Source of the DNA: Piezodorus guildinii
Taxonomy: Eukaryota; Arthropoda; Insecta; Hemiptera; Pentatomidae
Direction of reading: 5' to 3'
Assembly: GCA_023052935.1 (NCBI GenBank)
Contig: CM041298.1
Span: forward strand, 20,184,871-20,248,870
Length of the DNA stretch: 64,000 nt
The notes under the pieces are model-generated. The model did not search any database. It saw nothing but the letters and a program-made list of their open reading frames with translations, and was not told the DNA's origin. A program made the position numbers and the translations under genes. This document shows, one piece after another, positions 29,325-39,528 of this stretch. How positions within the stretch are numbered: position 1 is the first letter of the stretch; each line of letters starts with the position of its first letter.

Positions 29325-32033
29325 TCAGGTCAGGAGGTCCCTCATCCAACTCCTTTTCAGCCTACGCCGAGTTATGGATGGTAAGTCAGTTGTAGCCATG
29401 TTTTGTACAAGTTTGTTTATGTGTCCATTTAGTTTGTCATGAAATCGTTTGTAAGTCGATCGAATGTGGTTTGTTATAGTAGGAATACGTAAGTCAGTAT
29501 GAAGGGTGTCGTTTGAAACATAAGGTGGTGAGTTCGTTGCCAGTCTTAAAAATTGCGATTGAAATGTTTGTATTTTTCGTATGTGTGTCTTTTTAGCAGG
29601 TCCGTATATTTGGCAAGCGTAAGTCCATATTGGTTTTAATAAATAAGTGTATACGTTAAGTTTCTGTCTGATGGGTAATTTAGAATGTCTATGAAGTATC
29701 GAATACAATAGTCTCAGTCGAAAATTTAGAGTTTTACGTTTAGTCTTAACGTGTGGGCCCCATGTCAACCTTTTGTCAAAAATAAGTCCTAAGTACGTTA
29801 CTGTGTTTGATTGTGGTATCTGGTGATTGTTTACGTAAACTGGAGGGCAGGTTCTATGTCTAAGTGTAAATGTAACATGTAGTGATTTGTCGTGGTTAAT
29901 CTTTAATTTCCATTTCCTACACCAGTTTTGTACATTGTCTAAGTGATGTTGTAAAGTCATACTGGCCTGTGTAGGGTCTGTGTTTTTAGTAATAATTGCA
30001 GTGTCGTCGGCATATGTCGCAGTTAGGATGTTTTCGTTTGTCGGTAAGTCATATGTGAATATTAAGTACAGAAGAGGGGCCAGGATAGAACCTTGGGGAA
30101 CTCCTGCAGAGACTGGCTTGACTGATGAGGTCTCAGAACCCTGTCGGACAGAAAAGAAGCGGTCATAGAGAAATGATTGTAAAACTAGATAGTAAGTGCT
30201 TGGAAGTATGGGTTTTAGTTTAAAAAGAAGACCCTGGTGCCACACCCTATCAAAAGCTTGAGTAACATCTAAAAATGCCCCAGAAGCGTATTGTTTTAGT
30301 TCAAGTGCAGTGGAAATAAAGTCCGTTACTCTGTGTAGCTGTTGTGTTGTGGAGTGAAAAGAGCGAAATCCGAATTGATGGTCTGGTAATATGTTGTGGT
30401 CAGTCAGTATGTTAATAATGCGTCCGTACAATAATTTTTCAAATATTTTTGAGCATACTGGAAGAAGGCTAATTGATCTGTAGGAATCAGGTCTGTGTTT
30501 GTCTTTGTTAGGTTTATGTATCATTGAAATCGTAGAATATTTCCATTGAATGGGGAATTTGGTCGTCCTGAGTATAGCATTGTATAATGTAGTGAGAAAT
30601 ACTAAAGCTTTTCTGGGGATTTTTTGAAGCACCTCAGCAGTGATAAGGTCGTAACCAGGAGTCTTTCTTTTCGGCATTTTCATAATCTGTCTAGATACCT
30701 CGGAAGGAGTAAAGGATTTCGGTGGAAGAGACATGGGAAGAGGAGAGTCCAAGAATTTCTGTACATAATTTTCGTGTTGTATGTCTGTTAAGTCTGTGTG
30801 AGGTTGAAAAACACTTGAAAGATAGTCAACGAAGATTTCAGATTTGTCTTTATCCGACACAGCCCAAGAACCATCATCGTTTCTCAATGGGACAGAAACT
30901 TCACGTTGTTTCAGAATTCGTTTGGTATGTCGCCAAAGGCTGCTGTCGTCGGTTGTCAGGTTTTCCAGATATTTGTCAAAGTTAGTTTGTTTAAATTTTC
31001 GTATTTCAGTTTTAAGTTCATTGTTAAGTTTGTTATAGATTCGTCTGTCTGAAGGAAGTCTGTTAGTTTGCCATTGTTTGCGTGATCGTCTCAGATTGTT
31101 GGCTCAGATTAGGTCCCTGATATATTGAGGGTAGGATGGCGAAGTTATTCCTGGTCTTCTCCTTATTTGTTGTGAGGACCATGCAGCTTCTTGAACGGTC
31201 GAAGTGAAGAGTTCAACTGCATCTTCTAGGTCTTTTTCAGTTTTTAGTTCTTTAGGGACAGTGAGCTGGGCATTAATATGCTTATTGAATAGATCCCAAT
31301 CTACGATTCCGTAGGTAAGCGACGGTCTTCTTTCCGCAAAGAATTTCTCCACCCCCAACATCAGGTTCACCGGTAAATGATCTGAGCCAAGGTCTGTTTC
31401 AGTTGTAACTGTAATCGGTAGAGTCGTTAAATCTTTGGCTACAAATATGTCAAGTACGTCAGGTTTTTTGTGACAAGAATTTGGTAAGTAAGTCGGTTTG
31501 TCAGGAGAAAATACGTTCAATGATAAGTGGTCAATAGCAGATTTGAGTTTTCTGCCCCTTGGTGTGCACAAACGAGAACCCCAAGTTTTGTGTTTTGCAT
31601 TAAAGTCCCCCCCTGCCAGGAATGTTTTACCAAACGAGTTAAATAAATCAATAAACATTTGATCGGTAATGGTATATTTGGGGGGACAGTAAATAGAAGC
31701 TAGTGTTATGTTTTTGTATTTAGTCTGTAACTGTATTCCTGTTATTTGTATCTGAGCCGTTGAGTCTACGTGTATAGGGTAATGTTTTAGTGTCGATTTT
31801 ATTAATATAGCTGTCCCTCCGTGAGCAGTATTGTCGGGGTGGTCTGTTCTGTATAAATTATAGTTAGGTATAGAAAGTTTGTTGCGTGATGTGAGATGAG
31901 TTTCTGTCAAAAGTACAATGTCGATACGTTTTTTATGAAGATAAATTTCCAATTCAGTCTTATGTCGAAGTAGTCCGTTAGTATTCCAAAGGAGGATTGA
32001 CAGGGAGCCAACAGTTAGAGTACTAATGTCCAT
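29325..32033 (-). pseudogene. Jockey ORF2, endonuclease plus reverse transcriptase, one nonsense codon
   Basis: A 902-codon frame broken only by a TGA at 31104-31106, after PQYIRDLI. The N-terminus is an APE-type endonuclease: SILLWNTNG, LTETHLT, YCPPKYT, GGDFNAKHKTWGSR and GSDHLPV give the catalytic N, E, D and H set. The RT follows: GYDLITAEVL, YRSISLLPVCSKIFEKLL, FGFRSFHSTTQQ, AFLDVTQAFDRVWH, AGVPQGSILAPLLY, and the catalytic YADDTAI near codon 668. The C-terminus ends RRRLKRSWMRDLLT. All catalytic residues I can place are present. The enzyme nicks target DNA and primes cDNA synthesis. The single stop lies between the two domains, so each half stays open, but full-length protein would need readthrough. 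Confidence 0.92.
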
Positions 32034-33276
32034 ATGTTGCTGCTAATGCTTGTGTTAAGTGCGATAATTGGCTAATTAGGCTGTAAAGGGGCTGAATGAG
32101 GGCATTTAAATTATTTAGTATGTTGGATTGTAAATAAGGTTCAGGTCCAGCTGGTGGTACCAACTGACTACTGTCTTCCCTCATACCTGGTCTTAGATGC
32201 GGCTGAGGCTGAGCTTCCACGTTGGGCCGAGGGCAGTTTGGGCGCTCCATTCTGGGATTAACACCGACAGGTTCCAGGGGCTGATGTTGTTGAAGGCCGT
32301 TCGGCAGGGCTGGAAAATGTTCTAGATCCGGAGGAGGCTGGACAGCCACCGGTGTAGGGCGGTAACTCTGGGTCCTCTGAGTTCGCAGGTTCTTGAGGGC
32401 CTGGCATCCTCTGTAATTGGCGGGGTGTGCCCCTCCGCAGTTAGCGCATTTGGCCGGCGTCTCCCTAGTTTTGATGCATGCAGCGCTTTCATGGGCCTCT
32501 CCGCATCGTACGCAGCGTGGTTGGTGATTACAGTACGATTTTGTGTGGGCAAATCCCTGGCATCTGAAGCACTGAGGTATTTCTCTCTTTTTTCGAATTT
32601 CTTCTACTTTTATCCTCGTATAATAAACGTAGTTCAATTCAAATATTTTCTCATTGAATGTATTTTTGGAAATGTCGACAAAAAACATTTGAAGTGGTTG
32701 TTTGGTTCTGGCTGAGATAGCATTCGTAACGTTCACAGCTTCATAGCCCTTGGCTTTCAGTTCTTCACTTATTATTGATGTTGGTGTGGATGGGTGAAGT
32801 CCTTTAATAACTACTCTTGGGTTTTTATCTTCCGACAGTTGATACGTGTGATAGTCGGCGTTTACTTTTTTTAAGCAGCGAACAGCTGTTCTGTAGGAGT
32901 CTGGGGTGGCTGGGTATACTATTAAATTTCTGGCTGTTGATTTGATACTAAAGTAACTAGAACCTATTTCTTTTTTCAAAAACGCAATCAATGCCTCGAT
33001 ATTCTGTATTCCTTTTAGGAATATGGGTGGTGGCTTAACTTTGTTATTTTCTATTGGGTTTGATTGTTTCTCGGATTCTCCTGCAGTCATATTTAAAAGA
33101 GGGTCAAATCTATTCCTGGTTTCTATGTTATTTGATTTTTTTATGTATAGCCTGGGATCCGCTGACGATGATGGTCTTTTTCGCCCTGTAATCACCTCCC
33201 ACTCGTTATTTTCTTTTGACATAGTTGAAGAGCCTACCTCTTGTAGGTCCATATTTGTTATATTTTCAGACGCCAT
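32023..33276 (-). CDS. Jockey ORF1, gag-like zinc-knuckle nucleic-acid-binding protein
   Basis: 417 aa, uninterrupted. The N-terminal third is polar and Ser/Asn-rich (MASENITNMDLQEVGSSTMS). The middle (about residues 130-230) holds an RRM/PRE_C2HC-like region (YHTYQLSEDKNPRVVIKGLH, LNYVYYTRIKVEEIRKKRE). Three CCHC-type knuckles follow at about residues 235-293: CFRCQGFAHTKSYC, CVRCGEAHESAAC and CANCGGAHPANYRGC. The C-terminus is Pro/Gln-rich. Jockey ORF1 proteins bind element RNA and form the RNP that ORF2 acts on. It ends ATYGH, with its stop codon inside the start of ORF2, so ORF2 translation probably depends on reinitiation or frameshifting. Confidence 0.92.
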   Translation of the reverse strand: MASENITNMDLQEVGSSTMSKENNEWEVITGRKRPSSSADPRLYIKKSNNIETRNRFDPLLNMTAGESEKQSNPIENNKVKPPPIFLKGIQNIEALIAFLKKEIGSSYFSIKSTARNLIVYPATPDSYRTAVRCLKKVNADYHTYQLSEDKNPRVVIKGLHPSTPTSIISEELKAKGYEAVNVTNAISARTKQPLQMFFVDISKNTFNEKIFELNYVYYTRIKVEEIRKKREIPQCFRCQGFAHTKSYCNHQPRCVRCGEAHESAACIKTRETPAKCANCGGAHPANYRGCQALKNLRTQRTQSYRPTPVAVQPPPDLEHFPALPNGLQQHQPLEPVGVNPRMERPNCPRPNVEAQPQPHLRPGMREDSSQLVPPAGPEPYLQSNILNNLNALIQPLYSLISQLSHLTQALAATYGH

Positions 33277-34087
33277 TGCTCCCTTTGCGTCTATTTAGTT
33301 ACCGGATCGCACGAAACACAATGTTTTGAGCAATATTTACAGAGACACACAATGCTTTTAATAGTTTTAAACTTATTAAATTAAATAAACTAATGGTTAA
33401 AAAAAAACTAACCTTACACACTTCACATGTTTTTTCACTTTGTTAGTTGTTACTTAAATATAAATCCTTTAACTTACTATACCTTCTAAACTAGACTAAT
33501 ATCTTGTCCTTTTGAGCTAATAATCACTCTTCAAAACAGTTTATAAAAATGAATAAATCACATTTCCACTAGACACGATGAGAGCACATGCTTATAACTA
33601 CACGGTCACCCGTTTTAAAAATATGTTTTATCACATATGAAACTTAGAAACGGTATATTACAATTCTATGTTTTAATTATGTTAGAAATTTATATTATAA
33701 TATACAACGGTATATTATAAATCTTTATATCTATTTTTATTACCAGAAAAGAATAATTAACCCGTTAAAAATATATGTCTACTATGCTCTGTTTCAGTTG
33801 CTCATCACATTCAAGTTCAGGTTCAATCCTTTTTTTTATCATATCTAAAACACGGAAATTATTATATTTTTCAAAAAATATAAAATTAAAAATACTTCAG
33901 ATTTAGGTATTTTAGGTTATTGAAACCAATTTTAGAGCTTTTATATAAAGTTAGAATCGAAAAAGAATACAGAATTATATTGGGCTTCATTTGGAATGTG
34001 TGTTTCTAATAATATAAATTATTATTTATAACAATCACTAGCAGTTATATAATTTTATTTTTCTTTCCCTATTTGTTCTTTTCATTA

Positions 34088-34980
34088 ATAATAATAATAG
34101 GCTTAGCGAACCCGAAGGTTCGATGCCGATACCACCAAATTCCGCCTACACAGACTCGTCCAAGGTTCACTATTCAAGCCCAAGCTCCCGAGATCAGCCT
34201 TAACGCAATCCTCCCATCTCCGCTTCGGCCTACCTTTCGGACGCCTACCAGTCGGATCAGCGAATACCAACTTTCTCGGAATCCGCTCTTCTTCGAGCCC
34301 AACAACTTTACTCGCCCATTTGAGTCTCCGCGATGCAATCAGCTCAATTATATTCACAGGATACAAGTTCCGCAATTCCGCGTTGTGCCACCTTCCAAAC
34401 TTCCCAGTGACCTCATCTCTCTTCGGACCAAATATTTTACGCAATACCTTATTTTCGAAAACCATAAGCCGTTGTTCATCCCTCAAAGCAAGCGGCCACG
34501 TTTCACATCCGTTGGAAGAATAATAGTTTTATAAATTCTAATCTTTAAGTTTTTAGATAGAAGCCGCGAACTAAGTAACTTAGCAACTGTATACTAACAC
34601 GCATTTCCCACCTTTAACCGGGACTTTATTTCTTCCTGGATTTAATTTTTTCTAGTTATAATTGAACCTGAATACTTGAATTTCTCTACGTGTTCAAAAA
34701 TATGCCCTGATATATCAATATCTCCAAGACCGCCACCGTTTCTGCTACTAATCATATATTTCGTCATATCGGTATTTAATTCGAATCCTATTTCTTTACC
34801 GGTTTTTATTAACACACTTGTATTTAGTTGTATGATTCCCGCGTCTTCACCTAGCAGTACCAAATCATCGGCATACCCCAAAACCGGAATTTTCTCACCC
34901 ATATTTAAGCCTTTCTCGGTACACATCACCTTTTCTATGACATATTCCAAAGCTATATTAAATAACACAGATGAAAGGGA
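34088..34980 (-). pseudogene. RTE-like LINE (ATT-tail family), 5' truncated
   Basis: 893 bp with a 13-bp TSD GTTCTTTTCATTA (34075-34087, 34981-34993). Minus-strand coding: MLFNIALEYVIEKVMC, GYADDLVLLGEDAG (RT catalytic YADD), ELNTDMTKYMISSRNGGG, FKYSGSIIT, then after a frameshift and a small deletion, DEQRLMVFENKVLRKIFGPK ... RRLKWASKVVGLEEERIPRK and GRPKRRWEDC. The 3' end is the hairpin GAACC-TTC-GGGTTC followed by (ATT)n. The clade label is uncertain: the C-terminal KxRRWEDxV block is common to several arthropod LINE groups. Confidence 0.85.
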
Positions 34981-35049
34981 GTTCTTTTCATTAGTTATTT
35001 TTATTTTATTTTTTACTTTATCATTAATTAATTTTTTTTAATGAATACA

Positions 35050-35355
35050 ATGATGATTATAGAATTATTATTATGATCGGCCTTCAACATATGAGAATCT
35101 TAAAATTAGACTTATCCGCTTTTCATCACTCTCCATCGCCTTACACTATTTTGCACATAAGATAACATATTTTCTTAAATATTAAGTTTTTCAAATGCAA
35201 ATTATACATCTTTACTACTATCCTTATGTTAGTACAAAAAAGAAAATATCTATAAATATACTTTTGGTCTTATCTGCAATAGTTGGTCATGCAATTCGTT
35301 AAACTTGTATATTTACCTATATTTTTATAAATGCTAACAAGAAGAAATGGTTAAT
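35050..35355 (+). repeat. R930 repeat, middle part
   Basis: Blocks TTTTCATCACTCTCCATCG, AATTATACATCTTTACTAC and CAATTCGTTAAACTTGTA in R930 order, then truncated by a Jockey 3'-UTR fragment. Confidence 0.65.
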
Positions 35356-35660
35356 AGTATTGAGATATATTACAATTTGTTTCAATGAACATTAGTAATA
35401 GTGATATGAGACCACATTTACACAATATATACAGAAACAATGATAAAGTCAGATTACATAAAATATAATATAAATACTAAACAACAACCTGTAATTGAGA
35501 TAAAAACAAATAAATGAAATAAAGAAGTAAGAAATAAATTAACATCACACACACAATCATAACTGTATACAATATTCACAATTTGTAAATGGAACCCCAG
35601 ACTGGGCCTTTTCCTCCACTTGTAGAGGGAAAAGCGGAGTCCAAGAAATTCCAGCGCCAA
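35356..35660 (-). mobile_element. Jockey-type LINE 3'-UTR fragment
   Basis: Same sequence as 579-917 and 13087-13385 (TGAGATATATTACAATTTGT, CACAATATATACAG). No T-run remains at its left end. An A-run follows at 35660. Confidence 0.6.
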
Positions 35661-36109
35661 AAAAAAAAAAAATAATAAATAAATAAAAAAATAAAATAAA
35701 AGTACTTAAGAGTAACATTTTTTTTTACTTTTGGCATTTGAGCCATGCAAACGAAATTTCTCCTAAATATTTCTTTCTATATTTATTCAAAATATATATT
35801 ATTTTTTTTCCTGTTGAGGTAAAGGTCTATATTTTCTTTTACGTGAGATATAAAGTATTGAAAAAAAAAAACATTGCTTGTTAAGTATTTTTTTTTTTAA
35901 TTTCTAATAATATTGCAAATTGTTATTATTCCCATACTCTACTAGTACCCTATTTTCAACTATAGAGAAATTGTGTACTTGAAACATTTTTAAAAATCAA
36001 TTTTTTTTTATACAAAACAATGTATTGTTTTGTACTCAACGAAAAGAAAACATTAATTGTTTGTTCTTTAGAAATGATTCTATTACTAAATAATATTTAC
36101 TATTTTCTT
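35661..36109. other. AT-rich sequence, nothing recognised
   Basis: Many A/T homopolymers. No frame or repeat family supported. Confidence 0.5.
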
Positions 36110-36221
36110 GGGGTCACCCCTAGCGTAGTGGTTAGCATAACAGCTTTCTATGCCAAAGGTCGTGAGTTCAAACCCGCGGGTGGCCCTAGGATTTTTTAAC
36201 GGGAGTAAAAATTCTTAGTTA
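36110..36221 (+). mobile_element. tRNA-derived SINE, family 1, head only
   Basis: GGGTCACCCCTAGCGTAGTGG head, B box AGTTCAAACCC, T6 hairpin, then truncated at TTCTTAGTTAAA, where R930 sequence begins abruptly. Confidence 0.8.
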
Positions 36222-36412
36222 AATATTTTTCTAGTTTTTTTTCCTTTTGTTGGATATTGGATTCGTTCAACTTATATCTTTACCTGGTTTTTAACAATTC
36301 TAATCAGATGATATAGTCAATTTCATAAAATATACAAAATTAAAAGTACTTTAGAGGAAGAAAATTTAAAATATCGGCATTTAAGCCCTGTCAGACTATT
36401 TCAATCACAATG
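36222..36412 (+). repeat. R930 fragment joined directly to SINE pieces on both sides
   Basis: Nearly identical to 26665-26860 (TATTTTTCTAGTTTTTTTTC to TTTCAATCACAATGA). Its right end meets SINE sequence at the same R930 position as in the 26874 insertion. Confidence 0.8.
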
Positions 36413-36655
36413 AGCCTTCTATGCCAAAGGTCACGGGTTCAAACCCGTGGTCCTAGGATTTTTTAAAGGGAGTAAAAAATCCTTAGTTATGCCGTCCTTC
36501 GGAGGGGACGTTAAAAGATGGTCCCGAGCCTGTGCGATGTCAGGTACTCGTTAAAGATCCCTATCCTAATAAAAAAAACCTGGATAGGCAAAATTTAGGA
36601 CTCCCACTGTAGCATCATCCGACTAGCCATAGTAGCATAAAAGTATTCGTTTAAC
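36413..36655 (+). mobile_element. tRNA-derived SINE, family 1, head truncated
   Basis: Starts inside the tRNA head (GCCTTCTATGCCAAAGGTCA), with B box GGTTCAAACCC, T6, full core and body to GCCATAGTAGCATAAA. The tail is altered. Confidence 0.85.
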
Positions 36656-37254
36656 ATCAAACAGACAAATTATTTTCTTTTTTCGCATGTTATCATTTCG
36701 AGTATCTTCATGTTTGGTTCTTATTTTTACTTTTCTCAACTTTCCAAAGGTCGTTTAATAAGTTTAAATCCCTGGTAAAACCTGTATAGAAAGCTCTATA
36801 CGATCCTTTAAATTCCTAGGTTTTTTTTTTGCAATTTAAAAAATACTTTTCTCTGATAGGTTTCATTATTTTTTCATTCTCTTTGAGAAACGATAATACG
36901 TTGTTTATATGTAATATGCATTCATACGAGGATTCCAGAGAATGTGTCACTGTTATTAGATGTAGTATTTTTAACATGTCCTCCAAATATAACTTTTATG
37001 TGAGTATGTCTTTTTGTGTTCTTATCTTCTGTTCTAGAGGAAATTGCTTTCTTTCTTTTCTTTTTCTTTTTAAATTTAATTTAACACAATTACATAGGAT
37101 TCCAAGACTTCTTCATTTTATCAGAGGTACTTTTTTTTTTACTCCTGATGGTTAAAGGTATTTATATAGGTTCTTTGACTTGAAATGGGCATGAGAATAA
37201 CTAGTTTTAACAAAAGATTAAATTTATTTATCATTATTTTTTTTTTTTTTGTAA
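36656..37254. other. AT-rich sequence, unassigned
   Basis: A 108-aa plus frame at 36829-37155 is rich in F, S and N and looks like chance reading of T-rich DNA. No repeat identified. Confidence 0.45.
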
Positions 37255-37785
37255 TTCTGTTTAATACTAGATTAAAAAATCTGGTGTGGACTACAAACGA
37301 CTTTCACTTACCTCCGTTTTTAGAATCGATAAAAGAATTTTCAAATACAGAAAGAGATAAAAATGAGTTAAACCATTAAAGAATTAGTTAAATGGAATTT
37401 CTATAGAAGCATGTATATTATTAAATCTATTATATTATTATCTAAAATAATCAGTTAGTTTTATCGGCTTCTTATCACTCTCTATTAACTTTTAAAAGCT
37501 TGTGTATGAGATAGTATATTAATATTTTTATAATATAGCTGATCTTGGTGAACAAGTTCCTGAAACATCTCAGGCGTATAGTTGTCTCAAATATGAAATC
37601 TCAGTTTTGCTCGACTTACCACAAACACATACACACACAAACGGACAAATACACAGACCTTTTTGCGCGACCTTATAATTTGGACTCAGGACCCTAAAAC
37701 GTGTATTTCCGTTGAAAACTAGAATTCGAAAATTTTCATGGTCGCAATACTTTCCCTTACTATATATAGTAAATGAAAGTAAAAA
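37255..37785 (+). repeat. R930 repeat with a large internal deletion
   Basis: Intact 5' end (TCTGGTGTGGACTACAAACG, ACTTTCACTTACC) and 3' end (CTTACTATATATAGTAAATG and AAAGTAAAAA). The interior jumps from the AAAAGCTTGTGTATGAGAT block to the CATCTCAGGCGTATAG block, leaving about 530 bp. A natural deletion derivative. Confidence 0.85.
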
Positions 37786-38211
37786 ACAAACAAACAAAAA
37801 ACTTTAATTTTAAGCAGAAAAAGCCGAAGGGTTATGTCAAAGGCAACATTATCGCCATTCCTACTACATTTCTTTTCCTTAATGTTTCTGAAATCAGCTG
37901 ATGCGCTCGATGATAACAGTCATACGTTACATCGTCTCTCAGATTTTTGCTTTTTTCAGTAGGAATTCGCTTGAATTCAGTCTGGAGAACATCACTAGAC
38001 CTCAGGAATACTACGGCAGTGAATATTGGAGAAATTTCGGTAAGCAAAGTTATAATTTACTTTGTACAATCACGAAAAAGTGAAAGGAGGGTCACTGATC
38101 AGCTGATTGCCGCTAGCTCGGCAAGCTCGGGCTTGCTTTTCGTAAACTTATCTTTCTTTTATCTTTAATTCTTATCTCATTATTTATTTATTATTATTAT
38201 TTTCTTAATCA

Positions 38212-39528
38212 ATGAGATATTTCCATCAAGTCATGTCCTCAAAGTCTGCAAGTAAAAGATCTAGATCTGCAGGTTCTAACTCGTCTCCTACAAAACAGAG
38301 ACCCCGCCGTGAACAAAATAAAAAAATAATTCCACCAGCGACCGCGTCAGCTACCTCATTAGGATCTGAACCACAGCCCAGCACATCATCACAAGGAATA
38401 ACTGATGAATCCCCGTTTTTTACACCGAATCCATTTGAGATCCTCCAAAATGAAAAAGAAACCATGGAATCTTCTCCTATACCCAGGGAACCACTACCTC
38501 CACCAATATTTGTTAAAAATATTAAAAATTTTAAACTGATGTGTGCGCATTTAAACAAAGTAACTGATCCTAATAGTTATTATTGTATAAGTAGAACCAA
38601 TGATACTAAAATATCTCCGACTACTGCTGAAACCTACAGAAAGATTGTAAAATATCTGACTGAGACCAAAGCTGACTTTCATACTTATCAGCTGCGCCAG
38701 GAGAGAGCATTAAGGGTCGTAATCAGAAACCTACATTCCTCAACACCCGTTGAAGCTATCAAAGAAGAACTGACAGAATTAGGATTCCAAGTGAGGCAAG
38801 TCACCAACGTTCTAAAAGATAAAAGTCCACTGCCTCTATTCTTCGTGGACTTGGAACCATCAGCAGGAGTCGAAAATATCTATGACCTCAGTAGACTGTA
38901 CTATACCCGTGTAAAAGTTGAAAAACCGTACACAAAGAGGGAAATAGTTCAGTGTCATAACTGTCAAGCATATGGTCATACCAAGAGTTATTGCCATCAC
39001 GTACCGCGCTGTGTGAAATGCGGTGAACAGCATAAATCAGAAGAATGTACAAGAACAAGATCAACACCCGCTGTATGTGCCCTGTGCCTCAAGGACCACC
39101 CGGCTAACTACAAGGGATGCGAAATCTACAAGAAACTCAGAACCAGATACCAAAAACCTCAGGATCCAAATGAAACAGCTATACCAATCAGAAGCAGAAG
39201 AGAACCATCTAAACTTGTAAATTCTAATGTGTCATTTGCCCACTTGCTTGGAGGTGGAAGCCAGAGTCATGAAGTCGAGGCACTGCCGGAACAACATTTT
39301 CCTCAACATTCTCAATCTATTGTACAACAATCTATCCCTCAAAGTTTACCTAATCTTCAAAAAACTCCTCAACATCAAATTTCTCATATCCCTCCACCAT
39401 CAAACGTCACAGATCTTACCAGTCTAATGACATCCTTCATCTCCGAAATCAAATCTCTTGTTATGCCGCTTATATCACCCCTTACAAATCTAGTATCCAA
39501 TCTAATCCCTGCCTTGAAAAATCCTTAA
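38212..39528 (+). CDS. Jockey ORF1, gag-like zinc-knuckle protein
   Basis: 438 aa, uninterrupted. A second in-frame Met (MSSKSASKRSRS, residue 8) is the likelier start, because the first residues MRYFHQV look like UTR. The basic, Ser-rich N-terminus is followed by a PRE_C2HC-like region (about 150-235: FHTYQLRQERALRVVIRNLH, SRLYYTRVKVEKPYTKRE). Three knuckles lie at about residues 247-305: CHNCQAYGHTKSYC, CVKCGEQHKSEEC, CALCLKDHPANYKGC. The tail is Gln/Pro/Ser-rich. The role is binding element RNA in the retrotransposition RNP. It ends SNLIPALKNP, with its stop immediately followed by the ORF2 ATG. Confidence 0.93.
   Translation: MRYFHQVMSSKSASKRSRSAGSNSSPTKQRPRREQNKKIIPPATASATSLGSEPQPSTSSQGITDESPFFTPNPFEILQNEKETMESSPIPREPLPPPIFVKNIKNFKLMCAHLNKVTDPNSYYCISRTNDTKISPTTAETYRKIVKYLTETKADFHTYQLRQERALRVVIRNLHSSTPVEAIKEELTELGFQVRQVTNVLKDKSPLPLFFVDLEPSAGVENIYDLSRLYYTRVKVEKPYTKREIVQCHNCQAYGHTKSYCHHVPRCVKCGEQHKSEECTRTRSTPAVCALCLKDHPANYKGCEIYKKLRTRYQKPQDPNETAIPIRSRREPSKLVNSNVSFAHLLGGGSQSHEVEALPEQHFPQHSQSIVQQSIPQSLPNLQKTPQHQISHIPPPSNVTDLTSLMTSFISEIKSLVMPLISPLTNLVSNLIPALKNP

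Larger units (their letters stand above)
29165..33633 (-). mobile_element. Jockey-clade LINE, full length (copy B)
   Basis: About 4.47 kb on the minus strand with an 11-bp TSD CATATGAAACT (29154-29164, 33634-33644), a 5' UTR of about 357 bp (33277-33633), ORF1, an 11-nt overlap, ORF2, a 3' UTR and poly(A) (T-run 29165-29184). The structure is complete. The only obvious lesion is a TGA in ORF2. Close enough to copy A (37800-42496) to be the same clade, but a distinct family at protein level. Confidence 0.93.
28008..33960 (+). repeat. R930 repeat split by an RTE LINE and a full-length Jockey
   Basis: 5' end TTTGGTGCTCGCA at 28015, then CCTCCATCGTTAAAATTAAT. Resumes after the RTE (29026 on), is interrupted again at 29165-33633, and continues AGAAACGGTATATTACA to about 33960. 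A diverged, old copy. Confidence 0.65.

Noticed and set aside
34073..34534. 153-aa plus-strand ORF
   Set aside because: Antisense shadow of the ATT-tail LINE. The same shadow appears at the other copies (56381-56777 minus, 57397-57747 plus).
36829..37155. 108-aa ORF as a secreted or membrane protein
   Set aside because: Hydrophobic composition comes from T-rich DNA. No signal-peptide pattern, domain or conserved neighbour.
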